Origin: Petrosia ficiformis
Lineage: Eukaryota; Porifera; Demospongiae; Haplosclerida; Petrosiidae
Assembly (NCBI GenBank): GCA_947044365.1
Contig: OX345637.1
Span: 10,033,576 to 10,097,575, forward strand
DNA: 64,000 nucleotides
Direction: 5' to 3'
Numbering within the stretch: position 1 is the stretch's first letter; every line of letters starts with the position of its first letter. Positions 12,901 through 23,944 of the stretch are shown here, piece by piece. The notes below the pieces were generated by a model. The model was not told the origin of the DNA. It was given only the letters and a program-made list of their open reading frames with translations, and did not search any database. A program made the translations under genes and the position numbers.

Positions 12901-15900
12901 GATCTTATTGTCTTTGGTAAGCAATTTGATTCACCTGAGAAGATATGTTGATTGGAAGTATGTATTCAAATACAATTAATTTATGTTTTTTTAATGTAGC
13001 TTCAGCATACATAACTAGCTCCTCTGGGGATGTGACAGCTGATGCAGGCACTAATATAACTCTTGTAATTACTGCTAGTGGTATTCCTGACGATGTTACA
13101 TATGTATGGAAGAAAAATGGAGTTATTATTCCAGGAGAAACATCTAATACTCTTGTCCTAAATGATGTATCTGGAGATGATATTGGACAATATGAGTGTA
13201 TTCCTATTAATTCAGTTGGGAGTCATAATTCATCAATAATACAAGTTGATGTTAATTGTGAGTTCTGAATTAAAAACGTTTTCTAGTGATATTGTCATCC
13301 TTTGTTTACATAGTCCCTGGTTTTAGAGTCAATTCTTTGGAAGATACCTCAGTTACTATTGCTCCAGCTGCACCTAGTGGATACACCTGTACACCACCCA
13401 TACCTCACGGAGAGTTAACCACCTCTGGAACACTTATGATCTCTAGTGGATTGAATGCTAGTGCTCATGGAGAATACAGATGTGTTTCTGATGATGTTAA
13501 TGGAACTATTGTCATTGATCTTATTGTCTTTGGTAAGCAATTTGATTCACCTGAGAAGATATGTTGATTGGAAGTATGTATTCAAATACAATTAATTTAT
13601 GTTTTTTTAATGTAGCTTCAGCATACATAACTAGCTCCTCTGGGGATGTGACAGCTGATGCAGGCACTAATATAACTCTTGTAATTACTGCTAGTGGTAT
13701 TCCTGACGATGTTACATATGTATGGAAGAAAAATGGAGTTATTATTCCAGGAGAAACATCTAATACTCTTGTCCTAAATGATGTATCTGGAGATGATATT
13801 GGACAATATGAGTGTATTCCTATTAATTCAGTTGGGAGTCATAATTCATCAATAATACAAGTTGATGTTAATTGTGAGTTCTGAATTAAAAACGTTTTCT
13901 AGTGATATTGTCATCCTTTGTTTACATAGTCCCTGGTTTTAGAGTCAATTCTTTGGAAGATACCTCAGTTACTATTGCTCCAGCTGCACCTAGTGGATAT
14001 ACCTGTACACCACCCATACCTCACGGAGAGTTAACCACCTCTGGAACACTTATGATCTCTAGTGGATTGAATGCTAGTGCTCATGGAGAATACAGATGTG
14101 TTTCTGATGATGTTAATGGAACTATTGTCATTGATCTTATTGTCTTTGGTAAGCAATTTGATTCACCTGAGAAGATATGTTGATTGGAAGTATGTATTCA
14201 AATACAATTAATTTATGTTTTTTTAATGTAGCTTCAGCATACATAACTAGCTCCTCTGGCGATGTGACAGCTGATGCAGGCACTAATATAACTCTTGTAA
14301 TTACTGCTAGTGGTATTCCTGACGATGTTACATATGTATGGAAGAAAAATGGAGTTATTATTCCAGGAGAAACATCTAATACTCTTGTCCTAAATGATGT
14401 ATCTGGAGATGATATTGGACAATATGAGTGTATTCCTATTAATTCAGTTGGGAGTCATAATTCATCAATAATACAAGTTGATGTTAATTGTGAGTTCTGA
14501 ATTAAAAACGTTTTCTAGTGATATTGTCATCCTTTGTTTACATAGTCCCTGGTTTTAGAGTCAATTCTTTGGAAGATACCTCAGTTACTATTGCTCCAGC
14601 TGCACCTAGTGGATACACCTGTACACCACCCATACCTCACGGAGAGTTAACCACCTCTGGAACACTTATGATCTCTAGTGGATTGAATGCTAGTGCTCAT
14701 GGAGAATACAGATGTGTTTCTGATGATGTTAATGGAACTATTGTCATTGATCTTATTGTCTTTGGTAAGCAATTTGATTCACCTGAGAAGATATGTTGAT
14801 TGGAAGTATGTATTCAAATACAATTAATTTATGTTTTTTTAATGTAGCTTCAGCATACATAACTAGCTCCTCTGGCGATGTGACAGCTGATGCAAGCACT
14901 AATATAACTCTTGTAATTACTGCTAGTGGTATTCCTGACGATGTTACATATGTATGGAAGAAAAATGGAGTTATTATTCCAGGAGAAACATCTAATACTC
15001 TTGTCCTAAATGATGTATCTGGAGATGATATTGGACAATATGAGTGTATTCCTATTAATTCAGTTGGGAGTCATAATTCATCAATAATACAAATTGATGT
15101 TAATTGTGAGTTGGTGAAATGACCTAAGTAGTAGATTATGATCATCCATGTTTTTATAGATCCTGATTTTCAAGTGGACAGTTTAGAAGATACCTCAATT
15201 ACTATATCGCCATCTGCACCTAGTGGATATAACTGCACACCTCCCATACCTCAAGGAGAATTAACCACCTCTGGAACACTTATGATCTCTAGTGGATTAG
15301 ATTCTAGTGCTGAGAGAAAATACACATGTGTTTCTGATGATGTTAATGGAACAGTTTTTATTGACCTGGATGTTGTTGGTATGTATTATCAATAGTACTT
15401 ATTCTAATTTTTAAAATAGTTTTGAAACTAGTATCATGATGTTTTCTTTATTCCATAGCTTCAGCTTACATAATTAGCTCCTCTGGGGATGTGACAGCTG
15501 ATGCAGGCTCTGAAATTACTCTTGAAATTACTGCTGGTGGTGATCCTGATGATATTAAATATGTATGGAAGAAAAATGGAGTGATTGTTCCAGGAGAAAC
15601 TTCTAATACTCTAATCCTAAATGATGTATCTGGAGATGATATTGGACAATATGAATGTATTCCTAGTAATTCAGTGGGTAGTCATAATTCGTCAATAATA
15701 CAAGTTGATATTAATTGTAAGTTCGATAAACAAATGGCCATAATCAACACTTTATCTTTCTTTTTTATCCATAGTCCCTGGTTTCAAAGTGGATACTTTA
15801 GAAGACACCTCAGTTACTATAGCTCCAGCTGCACCTAGTGGATATAACTGCACACCTCCCATACCTCAAGGAGAATTGACCACCTCTGGAACACTTATGA

Positions 15901-18900
15901 TCTCTAGTGGATTAGATGCTAGTTCTGAGGGAGAATATAGATGTGTTTCTGATGATGTGAATGGAGTAGTTATTATTGATCTTGATGTTGTCGGTATGTA
16001 CAAGTACACTAGTTTGAATTTGACATATTTCACTGCACGTTTGACCATGCATTCCAGTGAATGTGTAAGCAGAGTTCAAATTAATAGTCAGACATTGGCC
16101 ATTTTCCAGACAAAGCTCAGTTCTGTCCTATTCGTATGGTGGGACAGACTGTCCAATCAAAATGAATTCCATCAAACTTTAATTACATCATTTCAGTAGT
16201 TTTAAAGTACGTTAATGAGCATGTAGCATAAAGAATGCATTTATGAGTCAGCTTAAATGGGAAAAACAAATAGCTATTCAGTGTTCAGTTTCTGACACAA
16301 GAGAATAAATTTTCTTGTCACTGATAAACAATCTTATGGATACATTCCCTCTATAATATTATATAACTAGGGAGATGCAGCGGATTGTTGGGACAATCCT
16401 ACATTAATTAATTGAATAGAAGGCATGTCCAACTCCCAAACAGAAAGACAGTTAGTTACAAAGGCACAAACAGTAAAGGAGAGCAGGGTAAGGTGAGTGT
16501 GTAATTGACACACTCACTGTGTGTAACAGACTCCTAATGCATTGATGAGACTATAGGAGACAATTACTAGTATGTGCTATACTGATAGTGTACATAATCA
16601 TAGCTATTCAATTTGGCATGGAATGTAGCTAGCTTTGTGTGTATACACTCCTGCCCTAAACTGGGTACTACAGTTACACACTCACTGTAACTTGCTCCAG
16701 CTCTATCTTTCACTACACTTCTCTTCCTCTCTCCTTAAACCCATCTCTCTTATTTATAACTCCAGTGATATCAGAGTAGCAAATATTGAACATACCAATG
16801 CACAAGTAACAATTGTGCTCTGCACATTAATTGGAATCACTAAGACTTGCCCCAATTATTTATTTTATATAATTATCTTACATTTACAATACTTTATACT
16901 TCCTTAGCTTCAGCATACATAACTAGCTCCTCTGGGGATTTGACAGCTGATGCAGGCTCAGATGTTACTCTTATAGTAACTGCTAGTGGTGATCCTGATG
17001 ATATTACATATGTATGGAGGAAAAATGGAGTTATTATTCCAGGAGAAACATCTAACACTCTCACTCTAAGTAATGTATCTGGAGACGACATTGGACAATA
17101 TGAATGTATTCCTAGTAATTCAGTGGGAAGTCATAATTCCTCAATAATACAAGTTGATGTTAATTGTAAGTTCGATAAACAAATGGCCATAATCAACACT
17201 TTATCTTTCTTCATTTTTTTATCCCATAGTTCCTGGTTTCAAAGTGGATACTTTAGAAGATACCTCAGTGACTATAGCTCCAGCTGCACCTAGTGGATAC
17301 AACTGCACACCTCCCATACCTCAAGGAGAATTGACCACCTCTGGAACACTTACCATCTCTAGCGGATTAGGTGCTAGTTCTGAGGAAGAATATAGATGTG
17401 TTTCTGATGATGTAAATGGAACAGTTGTTATTGATCTTGATGTTGTGGGTATGTATTATCAATAGCACTTATTCTAATTTCTAAAATTGTTTTGAAACTA
17501 GTATCATTCGGTTTTTTTTATTCCATAGCTTCAGCTTACATAGTTAGCTCTTCTGGGGATATGACAGCTGATGCAGGCTCTGAAATTACACTTGAAATTA
17601 CTGCTGGTGGTGATCCTGGTGATATTACATATGTATGGAAGAAAAATGGAGTGATTATTCCAGGAGAAACATCGAATACTCTCACTCTAAGTAATGTAAC
17701 TGGAAATGATATTGGACAATATGAGTGTATTCCTAGTAATTCAGTGGGTAGTCATAATTCCTCTATAGTACTAGTTACTATTAATTGTAAGTTTCAATAA
17801 ATAATTGAATTGGCTAGTTATTAATCATTATCCTCCTCTCTTTGTGTATAGTCCCTGGTTTTAAAGTCAATGCTTTGGAAGATACCTCAGTTACTATAGC
17901 CCCATCTGCACCTAGTGGATATAACTGTACACCTCCTATACCTCAAGGAGAATTAACCACCTCTGGAACACTTATGATCTCTAGTGGATTGGATGCTAGT
18001 GCTCATGGAGAATACAGATGTGTTTCTGATGATGTTAATGGAGCAATTGTTATTGACCTTAATGTCATTGGTATGTAGAATATTTTAATAGCACCATTCC
18101 TTAGTTTTTTTTTGTAATGGAGCTATAGAATTAAATGTTGAAATTCTTATTTTATTTCCAAATTAGCTTCAGCATACATAACTAGCTCATCAGGGGATGT
18201 GACAGCTGATGCAGGCTCTAATATTACTCTTGAAATTACTGCTAGTGGTATTCCTGATGATATTACATATGTTTGGAAGAAAAATGGAGTTACTATTCCA
18301 AGAGAAACATCTAATATTCTAACTCTTCATGGTGTTTCTATTGATGATATTGGACAATATGAATGTATTCCCACTAATTCAGAGGGTAGTCATAATTCCT
18401 CCATAATTCAAGTAGATATTAAATGTAAGTGCACATCAACTTCTTGATATTTTTGATGCAATGTGTATTGTCAATTCAATTATTAGAATAGCTGGTAAAT
18501 TATAATAATCATACCCATAGCAGTTGGAGGTGTTATGGGCAAATAACACCGGCAAAATAATTGGTGGAGGGCGTAGCCCAAGACCAATTATCTCAAGGAT
18601 GTTATATATGTGCCCACAACTAGGAGCTATATGTATTTTATACCATGGTAACACAAAAGTATGCAATTAAATCACATTCTACATCACTATTGTCAAGTAG
18701 TACTATGCTAATTAGTGTTTACTGTAAAAACTGTGACAATACAATTAGTTTGTTTAGTGGCTACTCACTAAATCTCCAGTATGTTATGGGCATATACTCC
18801 CCCGTGGTACATCAAAGGTTACCATGGCAATTGCCCACACACCATGGTATAATATAGTGAGGGAAATGTTTCAAACAGCTGAAAATAACACTTGCAGACT

Positions 18901-21406
18901 ATATGACAAGAACTATGTCTTCAGTATCATTACCAGATACAAATATCATTGCTCATGTGTCTGGTTTGATAGTAAAACAATTATAATCATTGTATTCTAC
19001 ATTGCTAGTAATGATTATTTTGACCAAATTTGATGTTATTTTCCTACATAATACTATTCTGCCAATGCTTACATGTAAAACTTAATCCTCGTGATTATGT
19101 CATTTTTGTTCTTTCTATTTAGTTGAGTCGACCCTGGATTGGATGACAAACTACTCAGACATCCTTGTGTTCCCACCATTACAATATCAATGCTCCCCTC
19201 GATTTTCACAAAGGATAATGATTACTACAGAAGGATATCTCGAAACAACAGGGTTACTTCTAAGTGATGCGAATACTTATAGATGTACATCTACGAATCT
19301 TACTGGGACAATTGTTTTACGACTAAATGTCACTGGTGAGATATACATTTGTATTTTGTGAACATCTGATAAATTGATCATTTACGATTATTGGTTATTC
19401 ATGTGACATGAAACATTAAATAGTCTCTTATATACACACTAGATTGATATACAGCTATTATTTGTGTGGCAACATTTTGAGTGTAAGAACAGAAAATGTT
19501 ACTGATGGATTTAGAAGCGTGTTAAATTGCGTTGGAAATGCCTGTAAGGGAAACTTAACATGGCATGTATAAAAGTTTCAACTAACAGTAATGTGATCTG
19601 TAATTACAACCTTGAGGGAGCACATCAGCTTGATTAGAAATATTCATACTAAATACTGAAATTACACTTCCACAGAACCCAGCATTCAAATTATACCGAA
19701 TGGTAGAGACACCATGCATATGAGACAACAAGAATTGTTTGTTTAAGCATTTTTTTGTGTGTGTTTCGTGTTTTTTGATTGTGTCATAAGATATGGATGT
19801 GATATATGTGTATATAAGCAAATTATTTTGTCTATCCTAGTTTACTAATATTAACTTTGAAGAGATAATATCCATTTTCAACATAATTATTACTTTAATG
19901 ACATTTTCTCATTTAACATCCTCAGGATATGTACCAAATCAACCAGTCCTAAATGTTCCTGTGTTCACTAATGACCGAGGTGAAGCCATTCATTTAAATT
20001 GGACCATTGAAGAATCCATAATAAGACCTGTTGATTACTATATTCTCTCCTGGAGAATAGAGAGAGAGGGAGATGATGAAGAAGGATCAAGAAGGAGACA
20101 GAACAGAGAAAATAATATACAGACTACTGACAAATCATACAATCTCACTGATTATGAATCAGAAGCAGTGTATACATTCCGGGTTGTTGCGGAGAATAAT
20201 GCAGGCCGCAGCCAAATCAGTAATGAACGCACGTTTGATGTTGATGAAGAGCTCCAGGCTTTAGGTACAGAAAGAAAGAGGAGTGGACTAGAAAGATGGG
20301 TGATAGCACTCATTGTGATTATCATCCTCTTATGTATTTGTATTTGCTGTATACTATGTTGCATTTGTCTATTCTGTTGTCTTGCTGCCAAGAGAAAAAG
20401 AACATACTACGCTGAAGAACAAGGTACGTTGATTTTTAAACAAATTGTTTATATAGATTAATTTGACAAACAGTACAGAGTTGGACAGGATGTAATAATA
20501 CCAGCATTCATTTTGTTAAGCTTGATCTCATATTTGCACAAGCAAATTTAATTTTATTTGCATATTAATACATGTATTAATCATCTACTTACACTGAAAC
20601 AATTGGACATCTATTTGTTACAGTAATTTTGTTTTATCAATTATAAACATATTTCAAAAGCCAATGTGTGAATATGAACACATATGTTAGCCTATAATAC
20701 TGTTTTCTATTCTTTTTTTTTTATAGAGCAAAAGCATGCTGAAGAACTGCAAAGGTGAATAAAGCAAATTTTGTATGTACATGTAGCTGCATTTCAAAAT
20801 GTATTGTCCGGGAGTAAATCCTCTCTCCACCTACACATGCAATTGGTGGCAGAGAGGATTTAAAACTCCAGGCTTAGTTCATAACTAATAATTCGAAACC
20901 AAACAACAATATACCTATTATACATGGATATCTTGAACGTAGTTGTAGTATATGGTTTATATATAATTATATATAATATAATTATGCCAAGACCATTGCA
21001 AACTAAATGTATTTCTTCTCATCAGCCACACATACAGGCAGATACACCAACTAAAATGGATATTATTTATAGGTGCCAATTTACTGCGTTTTAGTGATTT
21101 CGCTAATTTTAAAATGAATGACAATGGTATTAAATTAATTTATGCCTAAACTTTAAAATGATGAAAAAGGATTAATAGACCAAACACAGAGACTGCATGC
21201 TCCCATGTGCTGATATAGAACAAAGGATTTTTGCCTGCCCTTAAAAGTTCTTCAATTCAAATTCTGATATTCTCCATTTGTATAGATATCGCAAGAAAGG
21301 AGAAGATGAAAGTAGTGATGATAGTGCTAGTGATGATGAGAGGGAAGAAGATGATGATTTAGGAGAGATTACAGGAGACAACGAACCAGCAGGAGAGAAT
21401 GTGTGA
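1..21406 (+). CDS. Giant Ig/FN3 type I membrane receptor (receptor gene 1), 3' part
   Basis: This is a multi-exon gene running in from before the window. The window shows 58 Ig exons in strict alternation: type A (258 nt, 86 codons) and type B (213-225 nt). An FN3 plus transmembrane exon (19926-20423), a 28-nt exon (20727-20754) and a terminal tail exon (21286-21406, stop 21404-21406) follow. All Ig exons begin after AG, end before GT and are phase 1 at both ends, so each is a removable module. The visible part encodes about 4,800 residues, nearly all extracellular. The tail is short and acidic and I see no kinase or ITIM motif. The 5' end, signal peptide and promoter lie outside the window. 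Receptor gene 2 (26158-44156) is a tandem paralogue sharing the A/B exons, FN3, membrane segment and tail. A cell-surface adhesion or recognition role is inferred from domain content only. Confidence 0.85.
3988..7659 (+). CDS. Receptor gene 1 Ig exons, block 2 (B13-A24)
   Basis: Second higher-order unit, again opened by a 225-nt B exon with the extra ILVKVD stretch. B: 3988-4212, 4631-4849, 5256-5474, 5884-6102, 6508-6726, 7109-7327. A: 4318-4575, 4936-5193, 5563-5820, 6191-6448, 6788-7045, 7402-7659. All are phase 1-1. The 63-nt intron 7046-7108 has a length divisible by three and no stop in frame, so its retention would add 21 residues rather than truncate the protein. Position-by-position intron similarities, such as the GTAAAT donors at 2979 and 6727, tie this block to the flanking ones. 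Confidence 0.85.
7722..11389 (+). CDS. Receptor gene 1 Ig exons, block 3 (B25-A36)
   Basis: Third higher-order unit. B: 7722-7946 (225 nt), 8359-8577, 8973-9191, 9602-9820, 10227-10445, 10850-11068. A: 8049-8306, 8663-8920, 9280-9537, 9906-10163, 10531-10788, 11132-11389. Introns and exons match block 1 closely at an offset of about 7.47 kb. For example, the intron after the first B exon has the same unusual sequence at 468 and at 7947. Exon 8049-8306 uses the weaker donor GTGGGT where its counterparts use GTGAGT or GTAAGT. Intron 10164-10226 (63 nt) is open and in frame. Confidence 0.85.
11452..15993 (+). CDS. Receptor gene 1 Ig exons, block 4 with expanded 616-bp units
   Basis: B: 11452-11676 (225 nt), 12080-12298, 12698-12916, 13314-13532, 13930-14148, 14546-14764, 15160-15378, 15775-15993. 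A: 11770-12027, 12384-12641, 13000-13257, 13616-13873, 14232-14489, 14848-15105, 15459-15716. The block opens like the other higher-order units, then departs into four almost identical B+A pairs at a period of exactly 616 bp. These pairs carry their own signatures: a GASAHGEY-like loop with NASAHGEY, ASGIPDDVTY in A, and IPINSVG. The last copy has one Gly to Ser change in A (DASTN for DAGTN). A long intron (15994-16907) follows. Confidence 0.85.
12500..15105 (+). repeat. 616-bp tandem repeat, four near-identical copies
   Basis: B+A exon pairs with their introns start at 12698, 13314, 13930 and 14546, an exact 616-bp period. The homology begins inside the A exon at 12384-12641. The copies differ at only a handful of bases, including TAC/TAT in the B exon, GGGGAT/GGCGAT in A, and the Gly/Ser codon near 14894. 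Introns are as conserved as exons, so the similarity reflects very recent unequal exchange rather than protein constraint. Confidence 0.9.
15994..16907 (+). other. Long array intron, homologous to 40085-41529
   Basis: 914-nt intron inside an array where introns are otherwise 60-120 nt. Most of it matches the intron at 40085-41529 of receptor gene 2, which carries about 500 bp of extra sequence near 40262-40772. Both copies contain a perfect 10-bp stem hairpin (GTGAGTGTGT / ACACACTCAC, at 16493-16517 and 41122-41146) whose loop differs by one base. I see no exon in it. A pyrimidine-rich stretch lies near 16690-16750. Confidence 0.6.
16908..18424 (+). CDS. Receptor gene 1 Ig exons, block 5 (membrane-proximal A/B)
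   Basis: A: 16908-17165, 17529-17786, 18167-18424. B: 17230-17448, 17852-18070. This block follows the only long intron inside the array (15994-16907) and precedes a 698-nt intron. Receptor gene 2 has a single A exon at the matching place (41530-41787) after a homologous long intron. The last A exon is slightly diverged (GVSIDDIGQ and IPTNSEG) and ends with a lysine-rich donor context (ATATTAAAT then GTAAGT) shared with gene 2. Confidence 0.85.
18425..19122 (+). mobile_element. Intron with MITE-like insertion absent from gene 2
   Basis: The matching intron of gene 2 (41788-42125) aligns at both ends but lacks about 340 bp present here (roughly 18,515-18,850). The extra piece contains short hairpins (GGTGTTATGGGCAAATAACACC-like at about 18529-18550, and TTGGT..GCGTAGCCC..ACCAA near 18561-18589) and the inverted words ACCATGG near 18642, 18822 and 18841. 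This supports insertion of a small non-autonomous element after the gene duplication. Exact ends are uncertain. Confidence 0.5.
19123..19335 (+). CDS. Receptor gene 1 diverged B-type Ig exon
   Basis: This 213-nt phase 1-1 exon starts FESTLDWMTNYSD. It keeps the B pattern of a first Cys (YQCSP), GYLETTGLLLSDANTY and a second Cys (YRCTSTN). It is clearly more diverged than the array exons. Its orthologous position in gene 2 is 42126-42341, where the sequence differs by an in-frame codon-scale indel. It is probably the ancestral membrane-proximal B domain that escaped homogenisation of the array. Confidence 0.8.
19926..20423 (+). CDS. Receptor gene 1 FN3 domain and transmembrane exon
   Basis: The 498-nt exon opens GYVPNQPVLNVPVF and encodes an FN3-like domain. 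It has HLNWTIEE (strand B Trp), YYILSWRIER (strand C), an acidic/basic insert, SYNLTDYESEAVYTFRVVAENNAG (strand E/F Tyr and Leu core) and then a linker. A hydrophobic membrane span of about 26 residues follows, unusually rich in Cys (nine in about 20 residues), and ends AAKRKR, a classic cytoplasmic stop-transfer. This gives type I topology. Donor GTACGT at 20424. A nearly identical exon lies at 42709-43212. Confidence 0.85.
20727..21406 (+). CDS. Receptor gene 1 cytoplasmic tail exons
   Basis: Two exons make up the tail. Exon 20727-20754 encodes EQKHAEELQ. Exon 21286-21406 encodes YRKKGEDESSDDSASDDERE and further acidic residues, ending GENV then TGA. The splice phases (G|AG; AG|A) match the neighbouring exons and the same organisation in gene 2. 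The tail is rich in Ser/Asp/Glu (possible casein kinase 2 sites). Its last four residues fit a class III PDZ ligand pattern (acidic, any, hydrophobic C-terminus). No ITIM, ITAM or enzymatic domain is visible. Confidence 0.8.
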
Positions 21407-21660
21407 CAGATCTCAAGACATTTAACTTTCTTTTATATAATTTTTGATTCATTATTAAACTGTAATAGTATAGTTGATATTTCTACATGTACAAAAAAAT
21501 ACTAACATGATATATAATTATATTTTCCATCCTAATTATTTCAAATATTATGAACAATTGTTTTTTAGAATAATTATTACTACATCATAATTATACATAT
21601 TATATAATTATTAATTTTCGTGTCCAAATTAATTATTTTCTGGGGGTTTAAAATTTTAAA

Positions 21661-21765
21661 TTAAATATGGCAGATCGATAATCCTCAAGAGTTCTGCAAT
21701 TACAGTTTTATATTTAAATTATTTTCTTGGAGTTCAAAGATGTTCAAATGGATACAGACACAGTC
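21661..21765 (-). pseudogene. Relic of REXO2 exons 6 and 7
   Basis: Read on the minus strand, 21661-21703 matches the last REXO2 exon (45608-45686) around GAACTCTTGAGGA..TATCGATCTGCCATATTTAA, but with an internal deletion of about 30 bp that breaks the frame. Positions 21720-21765 match REXO2 exon 6 (TATCCATTTGAACA, TGAACTCCAAGAAAA), but the conserved Trp codon and the acceptor are lost. The ~920-bp intron that separates the functional exons is represented by only about 12 bp. This is a decayed fragment left downstream of receptor gene 1 by segmental duplication. Confidence 0.7.
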
Positions 21766-22350
21766 ATTTGATAAAAAATGCTGTTTGCATAATATATGCA
21801 ACACATAACCACAAAAGTGACACAAACATAATAATTTTTTAATTATGATTATAATTATGTATATAGTTCAAACCTGAGGGAAATTAATCATAGGGATGGC
21901 CCTACAGGACATAAAAATTTGTTTAAAATTATAATGACTGGCAACTACTCACAGGAATTCTGCGAGGGTCTGTCTATGCCTGACTAATAATAGTAATATT
22001 AGCTACTGTTCTAGTCTCTTTACTGATCATTTTATTTAGCAGGTGTATGACTGAATCCATTGGGTTTCTAACATTGATGATAGTAGTGATGTATTCAAAG
22101 TTCTCTCTATATAAGAGTTTCCTGATGTAACTACTTCTTACTATAAATAGAAATGATTGTTTATATAAATAAAACCACACCCAATCCCAACAATGACATG
22201 TCCATGCACGTACATGAAACTGCCTAGAATAATTTTATGATGAAGTAATCCCACTTCTCTTCCTTTTTTCTCATCTTCTTAATATGAAAATTGTAGGCTC
22301 GCATACATTCTTATTTTTATCATCTTATATAATTTTTTAACTCTTCTCTT

Positions 22351-22519
22351 AGTCTCTCATAGCCAGACCCAACCTACTACAAAGGAAGGGCTAGGGTCTG
22401 GTCAATCCACTATACTACCATTCATCAAGAGCGTCAAGTAACTTGACGCTCTTGATGAATGCTAGTATAGTGGGTTGACCAGACACTTCCTTCGTAGTAG
22501 GTTGGGTCTGGCTGAGACT
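22351..22519. mobile_element. Near-perfect ~170-bp palindrome (foldback element)
   Basis: The left arm 22351-22439 and right arm 22441-22519 are almost exact reverse complements that meet at a single central base (AGCGTCAAGT A ACTTGACGCT). The outer ends read AGTCTC..CCAGACCCAACC and its complement. Arm differences are a few substitutions and a short insertion in the left arm. No coding potential. Typical of a foldback MITE or a replication-mediated inverted duplication. Confidence 0.75.
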
Positions 22520-23944
22520 ACTCTTCGCTTCCTTGTCTCAACTTTTGCAAAATTGTGAGTATGGTTTCACCTTGACAAACATTATACTGTAACAAGGACT
22601 AGAGAAGGATGATGATATCACAATAGTGAGTAGATTGGGAACCATGTTATATTGAGCTAGTATGATACTGATTCTAGTTTCCTTTTGCTTTTTTTTAAAT
22701 TATTATTATTTTTTAAGTACCCTATTCTAACTTCAAAGTAACATCAAAAGGCAGAAACTTGAATTAAAGTACCACCTGAACGCATCCAACAAAGTGTGGG
22801 TGTTTTGGACAATAGAATCCGACATGCCACCACCACATTGGTATACTCTCGAAATCTACAGTAATTTGGGGTGTGGTACAGTGAATTGCCGTTTATTCTA
22901 TTAAGTTGGTTACACTTTCTTTCTGGCAAGAAGTTGTAAAATCGCAACCTTATAAAACTCAAAGTGTTACTTGGACATTACTCGATGCCAGAAATTTCAG
23001 ACATGGCATCAAAGTATTGGTATCAAATCACCCATCACTAACAAGGACAATTATATAATAAATAATTATATAGATACAATGTACACAAGATATAAGGAGA
23101 AAAAATATCTCTATGATTGCTTTGTGGCATTCAGTAATCATGGCAGACTTTCTCAGCAGACTATAATTTTTAATAACCCTCATGAAATTATACAGCCTCA
23201 TGAAATTAATAACTACCCTCACGAAATTGTAAAGCACCCTCATGGAATTATAGGAAATTAATAACCACCCTCGGGAAATTAATAAAACTGCCAATGAATT
23301 TACAGGCAGTTTTGACATTGACAACGCTCCATACTTAAAAGCAAAGATTATGATGTTATAACAAGATATATGGAGAAAAAGTATCCCTATGATTACTTTA
23401 TTGACCACTGATCATTGCTGATGTCTTTCAAACCCCAACATGTATCATAATTTACTCTCCCTGCTTTTAAAGGTAGTTGTATACTTTTTGCAATGTTTTT
23501 CAGCTAAAATGGCTAGTAGTTGCACTTAATTCTAATCGTACAGTCTTGATATGTTTTCCTTCTGTGTTCTATCTGTTAGTGAATGTGAGAGCACACTATC
23601 AATATTTTTGTTTATAACACACTGAATTAGCAGCTCTATAAAAGTATAAAATTAACATTTTTCTGGATGTGCAAGCCACAAATAGCTTCCCATAATTTAA
23701 TTAATGAGTCAAATGATTGTTCGGTGTGAATGCCTTAGCTCATTTACTGATTACTTAATGATATAAATCATTCTTCATGCATGCCTGATTAATTTACTAG
23801 TGAGGAAGGTTTGTGTACATTCATCATAGTGAGCATAATTACATACCATATATTACACTTTTAGTAAATAATGTTCCAATGTGCTATAATTAAATGAATG
23901 TCAATTAAGACTGCAAAATACATGTAGTATAATCTGATCTTTGC

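Noticed and set aside
1..15993. Regular spacing that could suggest a CRISPR array or satellite DNA
   Set aside because: The units are 258/219-nt protein-coding exons with splice sites and Ig motifs, not short direct repeats with unique spacers.
16635..16907. 90-codon frame in the long array intron
   Set aside because: No domain or splice support. It is conserved in gene 2 only at the level of the whole duplicated intron.
19582..19821. Minus-strand 79-codon frame
   Set aside because: Lies in the intron before the FN3 exon and has no recognisable features.
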